Shown: positions 41,665-49,906 of the stretch, piece after piece
Position numbering within the stretch: position 1 is the first letter of the stretch
Layout of the letters: each line of letters starts with the position of its first letter
DNA from: JAWCLZ01 sp038850275
Lineage (GTDB): Archaea > Halobacteriota > JAWCLZ01
Assembly: GCA_038850275.1 (NCBI GenBank)
Contig: JAWCLZ010000004.1
Location: forward strand, 1-64,000
Reading direction: 5' to 3'
Length of the DNA: 64,000 bases
Position numbers and translations under genes: made by a program
Notes under the pieces: generated by a model
The model's database searches: none
What the model was told of the DNA's origin: nothing
Seen by the model: only the letters and a program-made list of their open reading frames with translations

Positions 41665-43650
41665 TTGAGAACCATATTGAATTTACTATCAAAGATTAAA
41701 AGCATAGTGCATAAAACTGAATTAGAAGGCAAATGTCGATATTCAATTAGAATTAAAAACAATGAATGCTACACCACGGTACATTGCGAAAAGTGCCTTG
41801 AGAGTGGGAGTCTGCAGAATCTTAGGTGTAGAAAAAATATTTTAGAGATATTGCAAATTGAACCACAGACTGATTGCTTAATTCTGGCCAAGCCATATGA
41901 AAGAGAATATCGCGATGGCGCGCTTCAGCAGCTAAAAGCAATGGCAAAGCTACCCCTTACCCCAAACCCGTGCTTGGAGACTAAAGACTACGACCGGTAT
42001 ATTAAAGCATACATTAGGCCCAAGTTTTCATCAGCGAGAATCGAGCTCGAGCTACCAGAGGGAGCTATGTTTTTGAAAAGCTATGAGATCAAAAATGAAA
42101 GAAGAGCTATTCAAGTAGCAATTTATAGACTCCTAAACAAGCCAGAGAATATCTATTTCATCATTCCAATGGAATACAATTTATCTAATGAGGAGCTTCA
42201 AATTCTCTTGAATGCAAAGGCAAAGTTAATACGCCAGAGACCAGTTACAGCAAAATTTGCGGATCCAATAAGAGCAAGGGACTTTTTTATGGAGAGGGGT
42301 AGGGAAATCATATCCCAGCTAGCGTGGGATAAAAAATTAAATCTAAATTCCGATGAAATAAATCAACTTGCGGATTTATTTGCAAAGTATACAGCTGGCT
42401 TTGGAATCTTAGAAGACATACTCCTCGACTCAAATGTACAAGATATATATGTCAATTCTCCAGTGACCAAGAACCCCCTCCATTTACTAGTTCAAGGTGA
42501 AGAATGCAGCTCGAATATTTATCTCTCAGAGGATGATGTTAATTCTTTAATTTCGAGATTGCGTTCACTCAGCGGCAGGCCCTTTTCAGAGGCCAATCCA
42601 GTGCTGGATGCCTATCTCGAGGAATATCATACTCGCGTAACAGCAATAGGCTCTCCTTTAAGCTCAAATGGTTTAGCTTATGCATTCAGAAGGCATAGAA
42701 CAGAGCCTTGGACTCTACTTTCTATGATAGCGAATAATACCTTAAGCTCATATGCAGCTGCACTGCTGAGTTTCCTAGTCGATGGACAAGCATCTATATT
42801 AGTCACAGGAAGCAGGGGAGCTGGCAAGACCTCTCTTTTAAGCGCCCTTATGCTTGAAATACCCCAAAAATATCGAATAATCACTATTGAGGATACAAAT
42901 GAACTACCCATTTCCCAGCTTCAAGCCTATGGCTGGAAAATTCAAGGATTAATCACAAAATCAGCGGTTGCAGGCTCAGCATCTGAGATTGAACCAGATG
43001 AAGCACTTAGAGCAGCACTTCGCTTAGGTGAATCTGTCTTAATTATAGGGGAAGTAAGAGGCAGAGAGGCAAGAGTACTTTATGAAGCAATGAGAGTGGG
43101 AGCAGCAGGCAACTCAGTCATGGGAACCATACACGGTTCAACTGCTAGGGAAGTCTACGATAGAGTGGTGTTCGATCTAGAAGTCCCACCGTCTTCTTTC
43201 AAAGCCACTGATGTAATAGTTGTTTGTGCTCCAATTAGACCAGGTGGTGGGATCTCGAGAATGCGAAGAATCAAGCAAATAACTGAAGTTCTAAAAGGAG
43301 AGGGAAACTCGAATGACATCTTCCAAGACTTAATGGACTATTCAGCTGAGAAAGACCAGTTGAGAGCTCTTCAGGTTTTAGATATGGGTAAATCTGTGGC
43401 GATAAAAAACATTGCTTTAAAATGGGGCATTACCATTGAAGAGGCCCTTGAGAATATAGCCCTAAGGGAGAAAATAAAGAGAACTCAAGTAGATGCAAGC
43501 CTTAAGTTTAATAACCCAAAATTGCTAAGGGCAGAGGCAGTTGGAAGTGCAAATAACAAATTCTGGCTCTTATTAGATGAATACAAGCAAGACCTACAGC
43601 AAGTGGAAAGCGAGTGGATGAAGTGGTATGAAATTTTCGTAAGAGGTTAA
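41665..43650 (+). CDS. Type II/IV secretion ATPase (TadA/GspE family)
   Basis: 661 residues. A Cys-containing N-terminal domain (YTTVHCEKCLESGSLQNLRC) precedes the ATPase core: ILEDILLDSNVQDIYVNSPV, Walker A LVTGSRGAGKTSLLSALM, Asp box IITIEDTNELP, Walker B SVLIIGEVRGREARVLYEAM and His box GTIHGSTAREVYDRVV. Archaeal homologs assemble pili or archaella. The start is taken as TTG 41665, with no in-frame ATG before the Cys motif. The downstream membrane protein begins directly at the stop. Confidence 0.9.
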   Translation: MRTILNLLSKIKSIVHKTELEGKCRYSIRIKNNECYTTVHCEKCLESGSLQNLRCRKNILEILQIEPQTDCLILAKPYEREYRDGALQQLKAMAKLPLTPNPCLETKDYDRYIKAYIRPKFSSARIELELPEGAMFLKSYEIKNERRAIQVAIYRLLNKPENIYFIIPMEYNLSNEELQILLNAKAKLIRQRPVTAKFADPIRARDFFMERGREIISQLAWDKKLNLNSDEINQLADLFAKYTAGFGILEDILLDSNVQDIYVNSPVTKNPLHLLVQGEECSSNIYLSEDDVNSLISRLRSLSGRPFSEANPVLDAYLEEYHTRVTAIGSPLSSNGLAYAFRRHRTEPWTLLSMIANNTLSSYAAALLSFLVDGQASILVTGSRGAGKTSLLSALMLEIPQKYRIITIEDTNELPISQLQAYGWKIQGLITKSAVAGSASEIEPDEALRAALRLGESVLIIGEVRGREARVLYEAMRVGAAGNSVMGTIHGSTAREVYDRVVFDLEVPPSSFKATDVIVVCAPIRPGGGISRMRRIKQITEVLKGEGNSNDIFQDLMDYSAEKDQLRALQVLDMGKSVAIKNIALKWGITIEEALENIALREKIKRTQVDASLKFNNPKLLRAEAVGSANNKFWLLLDEYKQDLQQVESEWMKWYEIFVRG

Positions 43651-45627
43651 ATGTTTGAGGCTGAAGCAAATTGGTACACCAAGGCCTGTAAAAATTCCAC
43701 TAAGGCCTTGAAGTTGCTATTTAAAGACCTAGAGGAATTTAAGCAGAAAATTGAGATAAAAGCAAGTAAAGAACTTCTGCGCTCTATTGATTTCACAGGT
43801 CTAGATCTCGAGGTGCATGAGGTACTTGCTTTTGCCTATTTACTTGCTCTATCAACTCTATCCCTCTTTCTAATCATCGATTTCGTCATTCTCTACAGCG
43901 TTGGCTTCAACATCCCAGCCTCGACTTCTACATTGCTTTTAATATCAACGATAGCTATACCATTGCTGGTGCTCCACTACGCAAGTCATTACCCTGAGCT
44001 ATACGCGAAGTACCTCAGGATTCATTCCCTTGGGGATGCCCCTGAAGTCCTTTCCTACATAGTTATGAATATGAAATTAGTTTCAAACATAGAGCGATCA
44101 ATAAAATTTGCAGCTGAAAACTCTAATCGCCCACTTGCGAGGGACTTGCGAAAATTGATGTGGGATATGCATTTCAGGGTATACAGCAGCATAGATGATG
44201 CGATAACGAGCTTTGCAAGTGAGTGGGGGGAATGGAGCAGTCACTTTAAAAGAGCCATACATCTCATAAGAAGCTCACTTGGGGAACCAGATGAAGCTCA
44301 GCGTATAATAACACTTAATCGAGCTCTAGATGTAGTGTTAGAAGGCACTAAAAATATAATGGATGAATTCGCAAGCAGGCTCCATACTCCAACAACTGTG
44401 CTTTATTCCATTGGAGTAATGATCCCCTTAGCACTTGTAGCAATGCTCCCGGCGGCTAGTGTAATTGGATATAGAATTAATACCTTTGAGCTTGCATTAA
44501 TCTACAATCTCCTGCTGCCCGTGGTAACCTTCATCTATGCTGATTCCATATTACTCAAAAGACCAGCTGCATTTACCCCTCCTCAGATTCCCCTAGGTCA
44601 CGAAAGCTTGCCAAGTAGAAAGCGAAGATGTTTTACAGCTGCGATTGCAATCGCAGTTGGCATAGTCATTGCCTTGCCAGGTTTTCTCTACTTAGCATTA
44701 GGGATACCAAAAATTAAATCTCAATTGATCGCTTGGAATTCAAATATAACAATACTAAGCCAGTTGAATAGCTACTTCCCTACAACGCTGCTAGTTATCT
44801 GGGGAATTGCAATTGCGATATCCATTTACTGCATAGGAATATATCTGCCCTATAAGAAAATTAGAGATAGAATCAAAAAAATGGAGGGGGAATTCTCAGA
44901 TGCTCTGTATATTTTAGGGAAGAGAATATCTGAGGGCAAATCTGCTGAGGAAGCATTTGCATTTACTTCAGAGACAATGGAGGGCTCTGAAATTGCAACT
45001 ATTTTCTCTGTCATTGCCTATAACTTCGCTGCAATGCGCACCACAGTGAAAGAGGCTCTCTTTGATGAAGAATTTGGTGCATTTAAAGAAGTATACTCAG
45101 ATAGAATCTTAGCCACAATGAAGCTATTCATAGAGAGTGTGCAGAAGAGCAATGAAGCTGCAGGTATAGCATTAGTGAAATTAGCAGATCACCTAAAAGA
45201 ACTGCAAGCAGTTGAGGAGAATATAAAGCGTGCTTTATATACAATGACGAGTATGATGCGCACCACAGCAATGATCTTCGCACCTTTAATCGGGGGCGTA
45301 ACCCTTGCTCTCTCTGAAGTAGTCGCAAGGCTACTTGCGAGCATTATGCGAGAGATGCCATCGCTGCCAAGCGAAAGCAGAAAATTTCTACCAATGCTGC
45401 CTAGATTCACTGAAATGAGCATAGCACCTGAGTACTTCGTGTTAATAATAGGCATATATTTGGTCATGCTTACCTGCATATTAATACGCTTTATAGCTGG
45501 AATTGAGCATGGAGATGACAAGGCACAATTTATGTTTGATCTAGGCATTGCCATGCCCATAGCAATCTTTGTTTTCTCTATATTCACAATTTCAAGCAGA
45601 ATTTTATTTGGAATGATAGTGGGATAA
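43651..45627 (+). CDS. Type II secretion F-domain membrane protein (TadC-like)
   Basis: 658 residues with two T2SF (GspF) domains, each an acidic helical cytoplasmic part plus membrane helices: SLGDAPEVLSYIVMNMKLVS near residue 130 and EGEFSDALYILGKRISEGKS near 414. Several hydrophobic segments lie at ~65-110, 250-300, 325-350, 375-400 and the C-terminus. It forms the platform on which the secretion ATPase acts. ATG 43651 follows the ATPase stop with no gap. No pilin gene adjoins. Confidence 0.9.
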   Translation: MFEAEANWYTKACKNSTKALKLLFKDLEEFKQKIEIKASKELLRSIDFTGLDLEVHEVLAFAYLLALSTLSLFLIIDFVILYSVGFNIPASTSTLLLISTIAIPLLVLHYASHYPELYAKYLRIHSLGDAPEVLSYIVMNMKLVSNIERSIKFAAENSNRPLARDLRKLMWDMHFRVYSSIDDAITSFASEWGEWSSHFKRAIHLIRSSLGEPDEAQRIITLNRALDVVLEGTKNIMDEFASRLHTPTTVLYSIGVMIPLALVAMLPAASVIGYRINTFELALIYNLLLPVVTFIYADSILLKRPAAFTPPQIPLGHESLPSRKRRCFTAAIAIAVGIVIALPGFLYLALGIPKIKSQLIAWNSNITILSQLNSYFPTTLLVIWGIAIAISIYCIGIYLPYKKIRDRIKKMEGEFSDALYILGKRISEGKSAEEAFAFTSETMEGSEIATIFSVIAYNFAAMRTTVKEALFDEEFGAFKEVYSDRILATMKLFIESVQKSNEAAGIALVKLADHLKELQAVEENIKRALYTMTSMMRTTAMIFAPLIGGVTLALSEVVARLLASIMREMPSLPSESRKFLPMLPRFTEMSIAPEYFVLIIGIYLVMLTCILIRFIAGIEHGDDKAQFMFDLGIAMPIAIFVFSIFTISSRILFGMIVG

Positions 45628-45715
45628 GTTGAATAAAAGATAACAGAAAAATGAAAAACGCAAAAATCATATTTAAAAGAGTATATTAAAATGTTGAAAG
45701 AGTATAAATGATACG

Positions 45716-45787
45716 GGGCTCGTAGCTCAGGGGAAGAGCACTGCCTTCGCAAGGCAGGGGCCACGGGTTCAAATCCCGTCGAGTCCA
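45716..45787 (+). tRNA. tRNA-Ala(CGC)
   Basis: 72 bases with discriminator A. Acceptor GGGCTCG pairs with CGAGTCC and includes the G3-U70 wobble that identifies alanine tRNAs. The anticodon arm is CTGCC-TTCGCAA-GGCAG, anticodon CGC; the T-arm is ACGGGTTCAAATCCCGT. CCA is not encoded and no intron is present. A TATATTAAA stretch at 45682-45690 is at promoter distance. Confidence 0.97.
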
Positions 45788-45798
45788 CTCTTAATTGA

Positions 45799-45942
45799 GT
45801 GCGAAAAACACCTTCTTGGACGGAGGTAATTTCTAGGAACCCTGAGATTTTATCTAGCGACTTCTTTGCAGTCTATCAGCAAGGGGCAAAGAAAAAAGGG
45901 TTGAGCCCTAAATTAGCTAGAAGTTTTAGTAATTATATTTAA
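45799..45942 (+). CDS. Possible small protein of 47 residues
   Basis: An uninterrupted frame from GTG 45799 to TAA 45940: RKTPSWTEVISRNPEILSSD, then FFAVYQQGAKKKGLSPKLAR and SFSNYI. The sequence looks like genuine protein and begins 11 bases after the tRNA. No recognised family. It could also be the surviving end of a larger gene, given the many remnants nearby. Confidence 0.4.
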   Translation: MRKTPSWTEVISRNPEILSSDFFAVYQQGAKKKGLSPKLARSFSNYI

Positions 45943-45984
45943 ATCGATATTGTTTTATATTTAAATCGATATGTTTAAATCGAC
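45934..45984. repeat. Repeated TATTTAAATCGATAT motifs upstream of a radical SAM gene
   Basis: TATATTTAAATCGATAT occurs at 45934-45950 and again at 45956-45972, 22 bases apart (two helical turns). A third, shorter copy GTTTAAATCGAC follows at 45973-45984. The gene for the radical SAM protein starts 90 bases further. Regular spacing on one DNA face suggests an operator or promoter region, though AT-rich repeats could arise by duplication alone. Confidence 0.5.
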
Positions 45985-46074
45985 TTGGGTATTTGAAAGT
46001 TGAGAGAGAGCAAGATTGGAGGAATGTCAAGGTCGTTTACTCTTAAATATTCGTTGTGTCTATATTTAGTTGCT

Positions 46075-47073
46075 ATGGAAAAGTTATATATACCAGAACC
46101 AATTTCAGCTGGGATATTTCTTTCTTATAAATGTACTAGTGAATGTAAACATTGCATGTACGCTTGCTCTCCAAATTGGAAAGCTGATTGGATTTCCGAG
46201 GAGGATGTTGAAAAAATTTTAGCTCAACTAGCTGACAAGATAATAGAAAGCCCCTTTGGGATTGGTATAAACTATGGTCTTCATTTCACTGGTGGAGAGC
46301 CATTCTTAAATTTCAATATACTCCTCAAAGTTATTAAGATTGCATCGAGATTAAAAATCCCCTCGATCTTTGTCGAGACCAACTGCTTTTGGTGCGTCGA
46401 TGATAAAATCACAAGAATAAGACTAATTCAGTTAAAAGAGGCTGGATTGGATGGTATACTGATAAGCGTGAATCCATTTATAATCGAGGAAGTACCATTT
46501 GAGCGAACGGAGAGAGCTGTTAGGATAAGCAAAGAAATTTTTGGTGATAATGTGATTACCTATCAAGAATTCTTCTATGAGCAATTTAAAAAGTTAAATA
46601 TTAGTGGTACCATGCCCTTCGAGGAATATTTGAAAAGAGCACCATACAGCTTACGCTACGTGGAATTGCTTCCGATGGGAAGAGCTGTTTATAAGCTTGG
46701 AAATTTGTTCAAAAAATATCCAGCAGAGCAATTCTTCGGTGAATTCTGCAGGGAAGAGCTAACGAGACCTTGGCATATCCATGTCGATAACTATTGCAAC
46801 TATATCACTGGCTATTGTGGAGGTATTTCCCTAGGAGATGCTAGAGAGCTGAAATCGATTCGCGAAATAGATTTAGATGAACATCCTATTTTAGAAGCTC
46901 TAGCTACAGATATTAAAAAACTTTATGAGTTGGGAGTGGAATTTGGCTACAGAGAAAGGGAAGGTTATATCTCAAAATGCCATTTATGCGTTGATATAAG
47001 GAGGCATTTGATACAGCAAACAGATGAATTTAAAGAGCTCAGCCCGAGAGATTTTTATTTTCATTTAGAATAG
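46075..47073 (+). CDS. Radical SAM protein with C-terminal Cys region
   Basis: About 332 residues from ATG 46075 (MEKLYIPEPISAGIFLSYKC); the reading from 46000 adds a poorly supported leader. The radical SAM motif is CTSECKHC (C-x3-C-x2-C), followed by LHFTGGEPFLNFNILLKVIK. C-terminal cysteines in DNYCNYITGYCGG and ISKCHLC suggest an auxiliary SPASM/twitch-like cluster. Such proteins modify peptides or act in cofactor synthesis; target unknown. The end overlaps the decayed HDAC-family gene by a few bases. Confidence 0.8.
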   Translation: MEKLYIPEPISAGIFLSYKCTSECKHCMYACSPNWKADWISEEDVEKILAQLADKIIESPFGIGINYGLHFTGGEPFLNFNILLKVIKIASRLKIPSIFVETNCFWCVDDKITRIRLIQLKEAGLDGILISVNPFIIEEVPFERTERAVRISKEIFGDNVITYQEFFYEQFKKLNISGTMPFEEYLKRAPYSLRYVELLPMGRAVYKLGNLFKKYPAEQFFGEFCREELTRPWHIHVDNYCNYITGYCGGISLGDARELKSIREIDLDEHPILEALATDIKKLYELGVEFGYREREGYISKCHLCVDIRRHLIQQTDEFKELSPRDFYFHLE

Positions 47074-47970
47074 TGTTCGACGTGATGAGAAATTATTTAA
47101 AGCAACTTTAATTTTCCAATCAGCTAATCCAGAGATTAAAGCTAGCCAAGCATAAGGCAAAACTTCTATGTTGTAGCCTGAAGCTATTAAATCAATTTCC
47201 CTACCATCGCAGACCTCAGCTAGCTCTCGCACTTTCCCACCTATCATTCTAAAGCCATCTATGGTTAAACCCAATTGAGTTAAAATGTCAGCAAAATGGG
47301 GGTCAGAACCACCATTTCTTATGATTACTTGAGGCTTGAATTCTCTGATCATTGGCTCAACAATTTCCTCAAAGACTAAGCGATAGGACTCGGGGTGAGA
47401 GCCGTTTCCAGCGTGGGCATCTGTATCTAAAATCGTAATTCTTTTCCAAGCCATATTTTTCCATCAAATACTTAGCAGCAAAAGCAACGTCGTTGTAAAT
47501 ACAAAATCTTGTAAATACAAAATCCCTCTCCATAATCTTCTGAAGCATGATGAGTTCCGCCACCGATGGATACGACCTTTTTAAATCTCTTCTCTTGAAT
47601 TAAATCACAAGCTAATTTTGCTTGGCCTATCTGAAGCCTCGCCGCCCTCTCCAAATCCCAAGGTCTTATTCTCTCGGGATGTTGTCCCTCTTAAATATAA
47701 ATCGACTTGAGCATTTAAACGATTAAGTATCCGACAGAATGCGCAGCCTTGGTAATATTCTCGAACAAAATCTATGTATTCCTTTTTACAAATTAATGCT
47801 AAATCCTCTTCTTTTGCCCAATCAGCTTTAAAATCTTATAGTTATTTTCTAGCAGTTTTAGTAAGAATTTAGGAAATATTTCGAATCTATCACCTCTAAA
47901 AGGATGCCTCCCCCAAAGTCATATTCCTTTAATTCTTCCCATACAGAATTGCTATGTCCAATTGCTCATC
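47065..47970 (-). pseudogene. Decayed histone-deacetylase/acetoin-utilisation family gene
   Basis: Read on the minus strand across several frames, the family is plain. The N-terminus is HPFRGDRFEIFPKFLLKLLE (~47914-47850), then DWAKEEDLALICKKEYIDFV. RFKKVVSIGGGTHHASEDYG carries the active-site His pair, then FCIYNDVAFAAKYLMEKYGL, RITILDTDAHAGNG with the zinc ligands, and RNGGSDPHFADILTQLGLTI with the C-terminal Asp region. At least five frame changes separate these, and about 50 residues after GNG appear deleted. The gene is inactive. Confidence 0.82.
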
Positions 47971-48063
47971 TGATTAGAATATCTTATTTCAAGAATATTT
48001 ATTTGCATGCTTATATCCTCAGTATTTGCCTTTGTTTATCAAACATTTAAATGACATATGCGT

Positions 48064-48640
48064 TCACTCCTCACGTTCCCTTAGGGTAATTGCATTTTGC
48101 TCGCATTTAGCTATGCAAAAGCCCACAGCCCATATATTTATCAACATCAACCACCGCTACCCGGCAATGAGTTTTTTGGTTTGAAATGGACAAACTTCAA
48201 CACACGCAGCGTATTCATTGCTGTAAATTAGTGTTTGAGTAATGACTTTTTAATAGTGCTTATTCAAGGTTAAGACTTTTTAATAGTGCTTATTCAAGGT
48301 TAAGACTTTTTAATAGTGCTTATTCAAGGTTAAATTGAAATTTACCTTTATAGCCCCCACAATTCTCGCATCGCAATTGCAAATTGTGTAGAAAAAAGGA
48401 GTTTTAATGTCCAGATAGAGTGATAGAAATTACGCAAGTGCATTTCTCGTAAAAATTCCTTGGCTTCTTCTATAGAGAGAACCTGCATCTGCCACTTGTC
48501 CAGCAACTTCAATTACAGCACTAGCTTCTGCAGGGCTGAGTACTTGGTGAAGTGATAATACTCTAGCAAGCGATTTACTTTTCCACACAAAGAGCTGAGA
48601 ATACCTATTTTTAGAAGGCGTGGATAAAATTTAAAAGCCA
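48064..48640 (-). pseudogene. Decayed 4Fe-4S protein gene interrupted by a triple repeat
   Basis: Minus-strand pieces in shifting frames: RVLSLHQVLSPAEASAVIEV (~48570), IEEAKEFLREMHLRNFYHSI-W (~48460), TICNCDARIVGAIKV with the Cys-Asn-Cys motif (~48385-48340), then three 30-base repeats. After these come AACVEVCPF (~48215) and INPUT-like VVDVDKYMGCG-type sequence with CIAKCEQNAITLREREE ending at 48064. Together this is a ferredoxin-like protein that once had 4Fe-4S motifs. Several stops and shifts make it non-functional. Confidence 0.65.
48244..48333. repeat. Perfect 30-bp tandem repeat, three copies
   Basis: The unit GACTTTTTAATAGTGCTTAT followed by TCAAGGTTAA occurs at 48244-48273, 48274-48303 and 48304-48333 with no differences. 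It lies inside the decayed Fe-S gene. There are no spacers, so it is not a CRISPR array. Perfect identity implies a recent expansion. Confidence 0.95.
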
Positions 48641-48731
48641 GCGACTGATACTTTTGAGAAATGAGGAATATTTCCAAAAGTCTTTATTTCCCAAAATCTT
48701 TATATCTTTAAATCCGTCGAATCATTTTGAG

Positions 48732-49403
48732 ATGGAACTGGAAATTGAGATAATTGGAAAAGGTAGGGCGAGAGCTCAAATAGATGATAGAAATCCAGTC
48801 ACTGCTAAGGCCATATTCGATAAACTACCCATTGAAGGAGAAGTAAAGCTTTGGCAGGAAGAAGTATACTTTGAAGTGCCTTTTAAACTAGACTATGAAA
48901 ATCCCTCTGAAAAATCCAATCAGGGAGATCTATCCTACTGGCCGCCTGGCTCTGCAATTTGCATATTTTTCGGTACATCGCAGCCTTATTCTGCGGTGAA
49001 TCACTTTGGCTTTATACTTGAAAACCTAGAGCTCTTTCGCGATGCGAGAGAGGGAGATAGAATTGTGGTTAGAAAAGCTGAGAAATGGCCTAGGGAAATC
49101 GATAGGGAGAAAATTTTCTCTCAAGCGCTAAATAGAATGGTCATCAAAACAAGTTTTTCTTCCAAGATAACTATGCCAGAAGTTAAGAGATATTGCGAAA
49201 AACTCTCAGCTGGTTCAAGAGATTTTTACTTCGTTAACGCAGGAGCAATTGGAGACCTTGGTGCTTATCTAGAATTCAGCTATTTTGGAGGCAAGTCTGA
49301 ACGTGACTTCGAGCTTGCTTTGAGAACGATATTGCAGTGCCTCGAGGCGCACCCAAAGATCAAGGTGGAGCAAGTAATCGTGGGAAGGGAAATTATTCTT
49401 TGA
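48732..49403 (+). CDS. Cyclophilin-like-fold protein with extra C-terminal domain
   Basis: About 223 residues from ATG 48732. The first ~118 residues have the TM1367/COG2164 cyclophilin-like pattern: KAIFDKLPIEGEVKLWQEEV, GDLSYWPPGSAICIFFGTSQ, FGFILENLELFRDAREGDRI. The remaining ~100 residues (SQALNRMVIKTSFSSKITMP to QVIVGREIIL) are a second alpha/beta domain that I do not recognise. The stretch before ATG 48732 in the same frame (from TTG 48654) is not family-like and is left out. Confidence 0.7.
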   Translation: MELEIEIIGKGRARAQIDDRNPVTAKAIFDKLPIEGEVKLWQEEVYFEVPFKLDYENPSEKSNQGDLSYWPPGSAICIFFGTSQPYSAVNHFGFILENLELFRDAREGDRIVVRKAEKWPREIDREKIFSQALNRMVIKTSFSSKITMPEVKRYCEKLSAGSRDFYFVNAGAIGDLGAYLEFSYFGGKSERDFELALRTILQCLEAHPKIKVEQVIVGREIIL

Positions 49404-49432
49404 TTTCCTATAGAAATCCCATAGAGTTCATC

Positions 49433-49906
49433 CTATAAATCCCATAGAGTTATTACTCCAATTGAAGCTAGGGTCACCAAGATCCCTGCTATGAATACTC
49501 CGATCACTATTGCTGGGAAAGCGTGGCGAAATTTCAAGCCAAATATAAATGCAGCTGCACAGCCAGTCCAAGCACCTGTTGCAGGGAGAGGAATTGCGAC
49601 GAATAAGCAGAGTGCTAGGGCTTTATATTTCGCTACATCATCGCTTAATCTGCGCTGGGTCCTTTTAAATAGCCATTTGAAGAATTCGTCAAAAATTCGA
49701 TATCTCCTGAGCCAGCCCTCCATTGGGCTTAGAAAAAGCAGTAATGGTGCAATTGGGAGAATATTTCCAAGAAAACTCAGTAGAAAAGCATCAAATGGAT
49801 TCATCCTGTAAACCCATATGGCAACTGGGATTGCACCTCTTAATTCAAAGATGGGAGACATGGCAATTAGAATAACCGCCAAGATGGGTGGAATGTTGAA
49901 ATTCAA
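49433..49906 (-). CDS. COG2426-type small membrane export protein
   Basis: 157 residues with about four membrane helices. The N-terminal AVILIAMSPIFELRGAIPVA, then FLGNILPIAPLLLFLSPMEG, and AIPLPATGAWTGCAAAFIFG are conserved in the Sm_multidrug_ex family. The substrate is unknown despite the name. Its start overlaps the panE stop by four bases. Confidence 0.82.
   Translation of the reverse strand: MNFNIPPILAVILIAMSPIFELRGAIPVAIWVYRMNPFDAFLLSFLGNILPIAPLLLFLSPMEGWLRRYRIFDEFFKWLFKRTQRRLSDDVAKYKALALCLFVAIPLPATGAWTGCAAAFIFGLKFRHAFPAIVIGVFIAGILVTLASIGVITLWDL

Noticed and set aside
46000..46074. Upstream start for the radical SAM protein
   Set aside because: The added 25 residues are not family-like and lie close to the repeat/promoter region; ATG 46075 fits the usual N-terminus.
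47369..47654. Two overlapping minus-strand frames as separate small genes
   Set aside because: They are consecutive pieces of one HDAC-family sequence in different frames, so they are parts of a pseudogene.
48244..48333. Possible CRISPR array from three 30-bp repeats
   Set aside because: Copies are directly abutting with no spacers, there are only three, and no cas genes are nearby.
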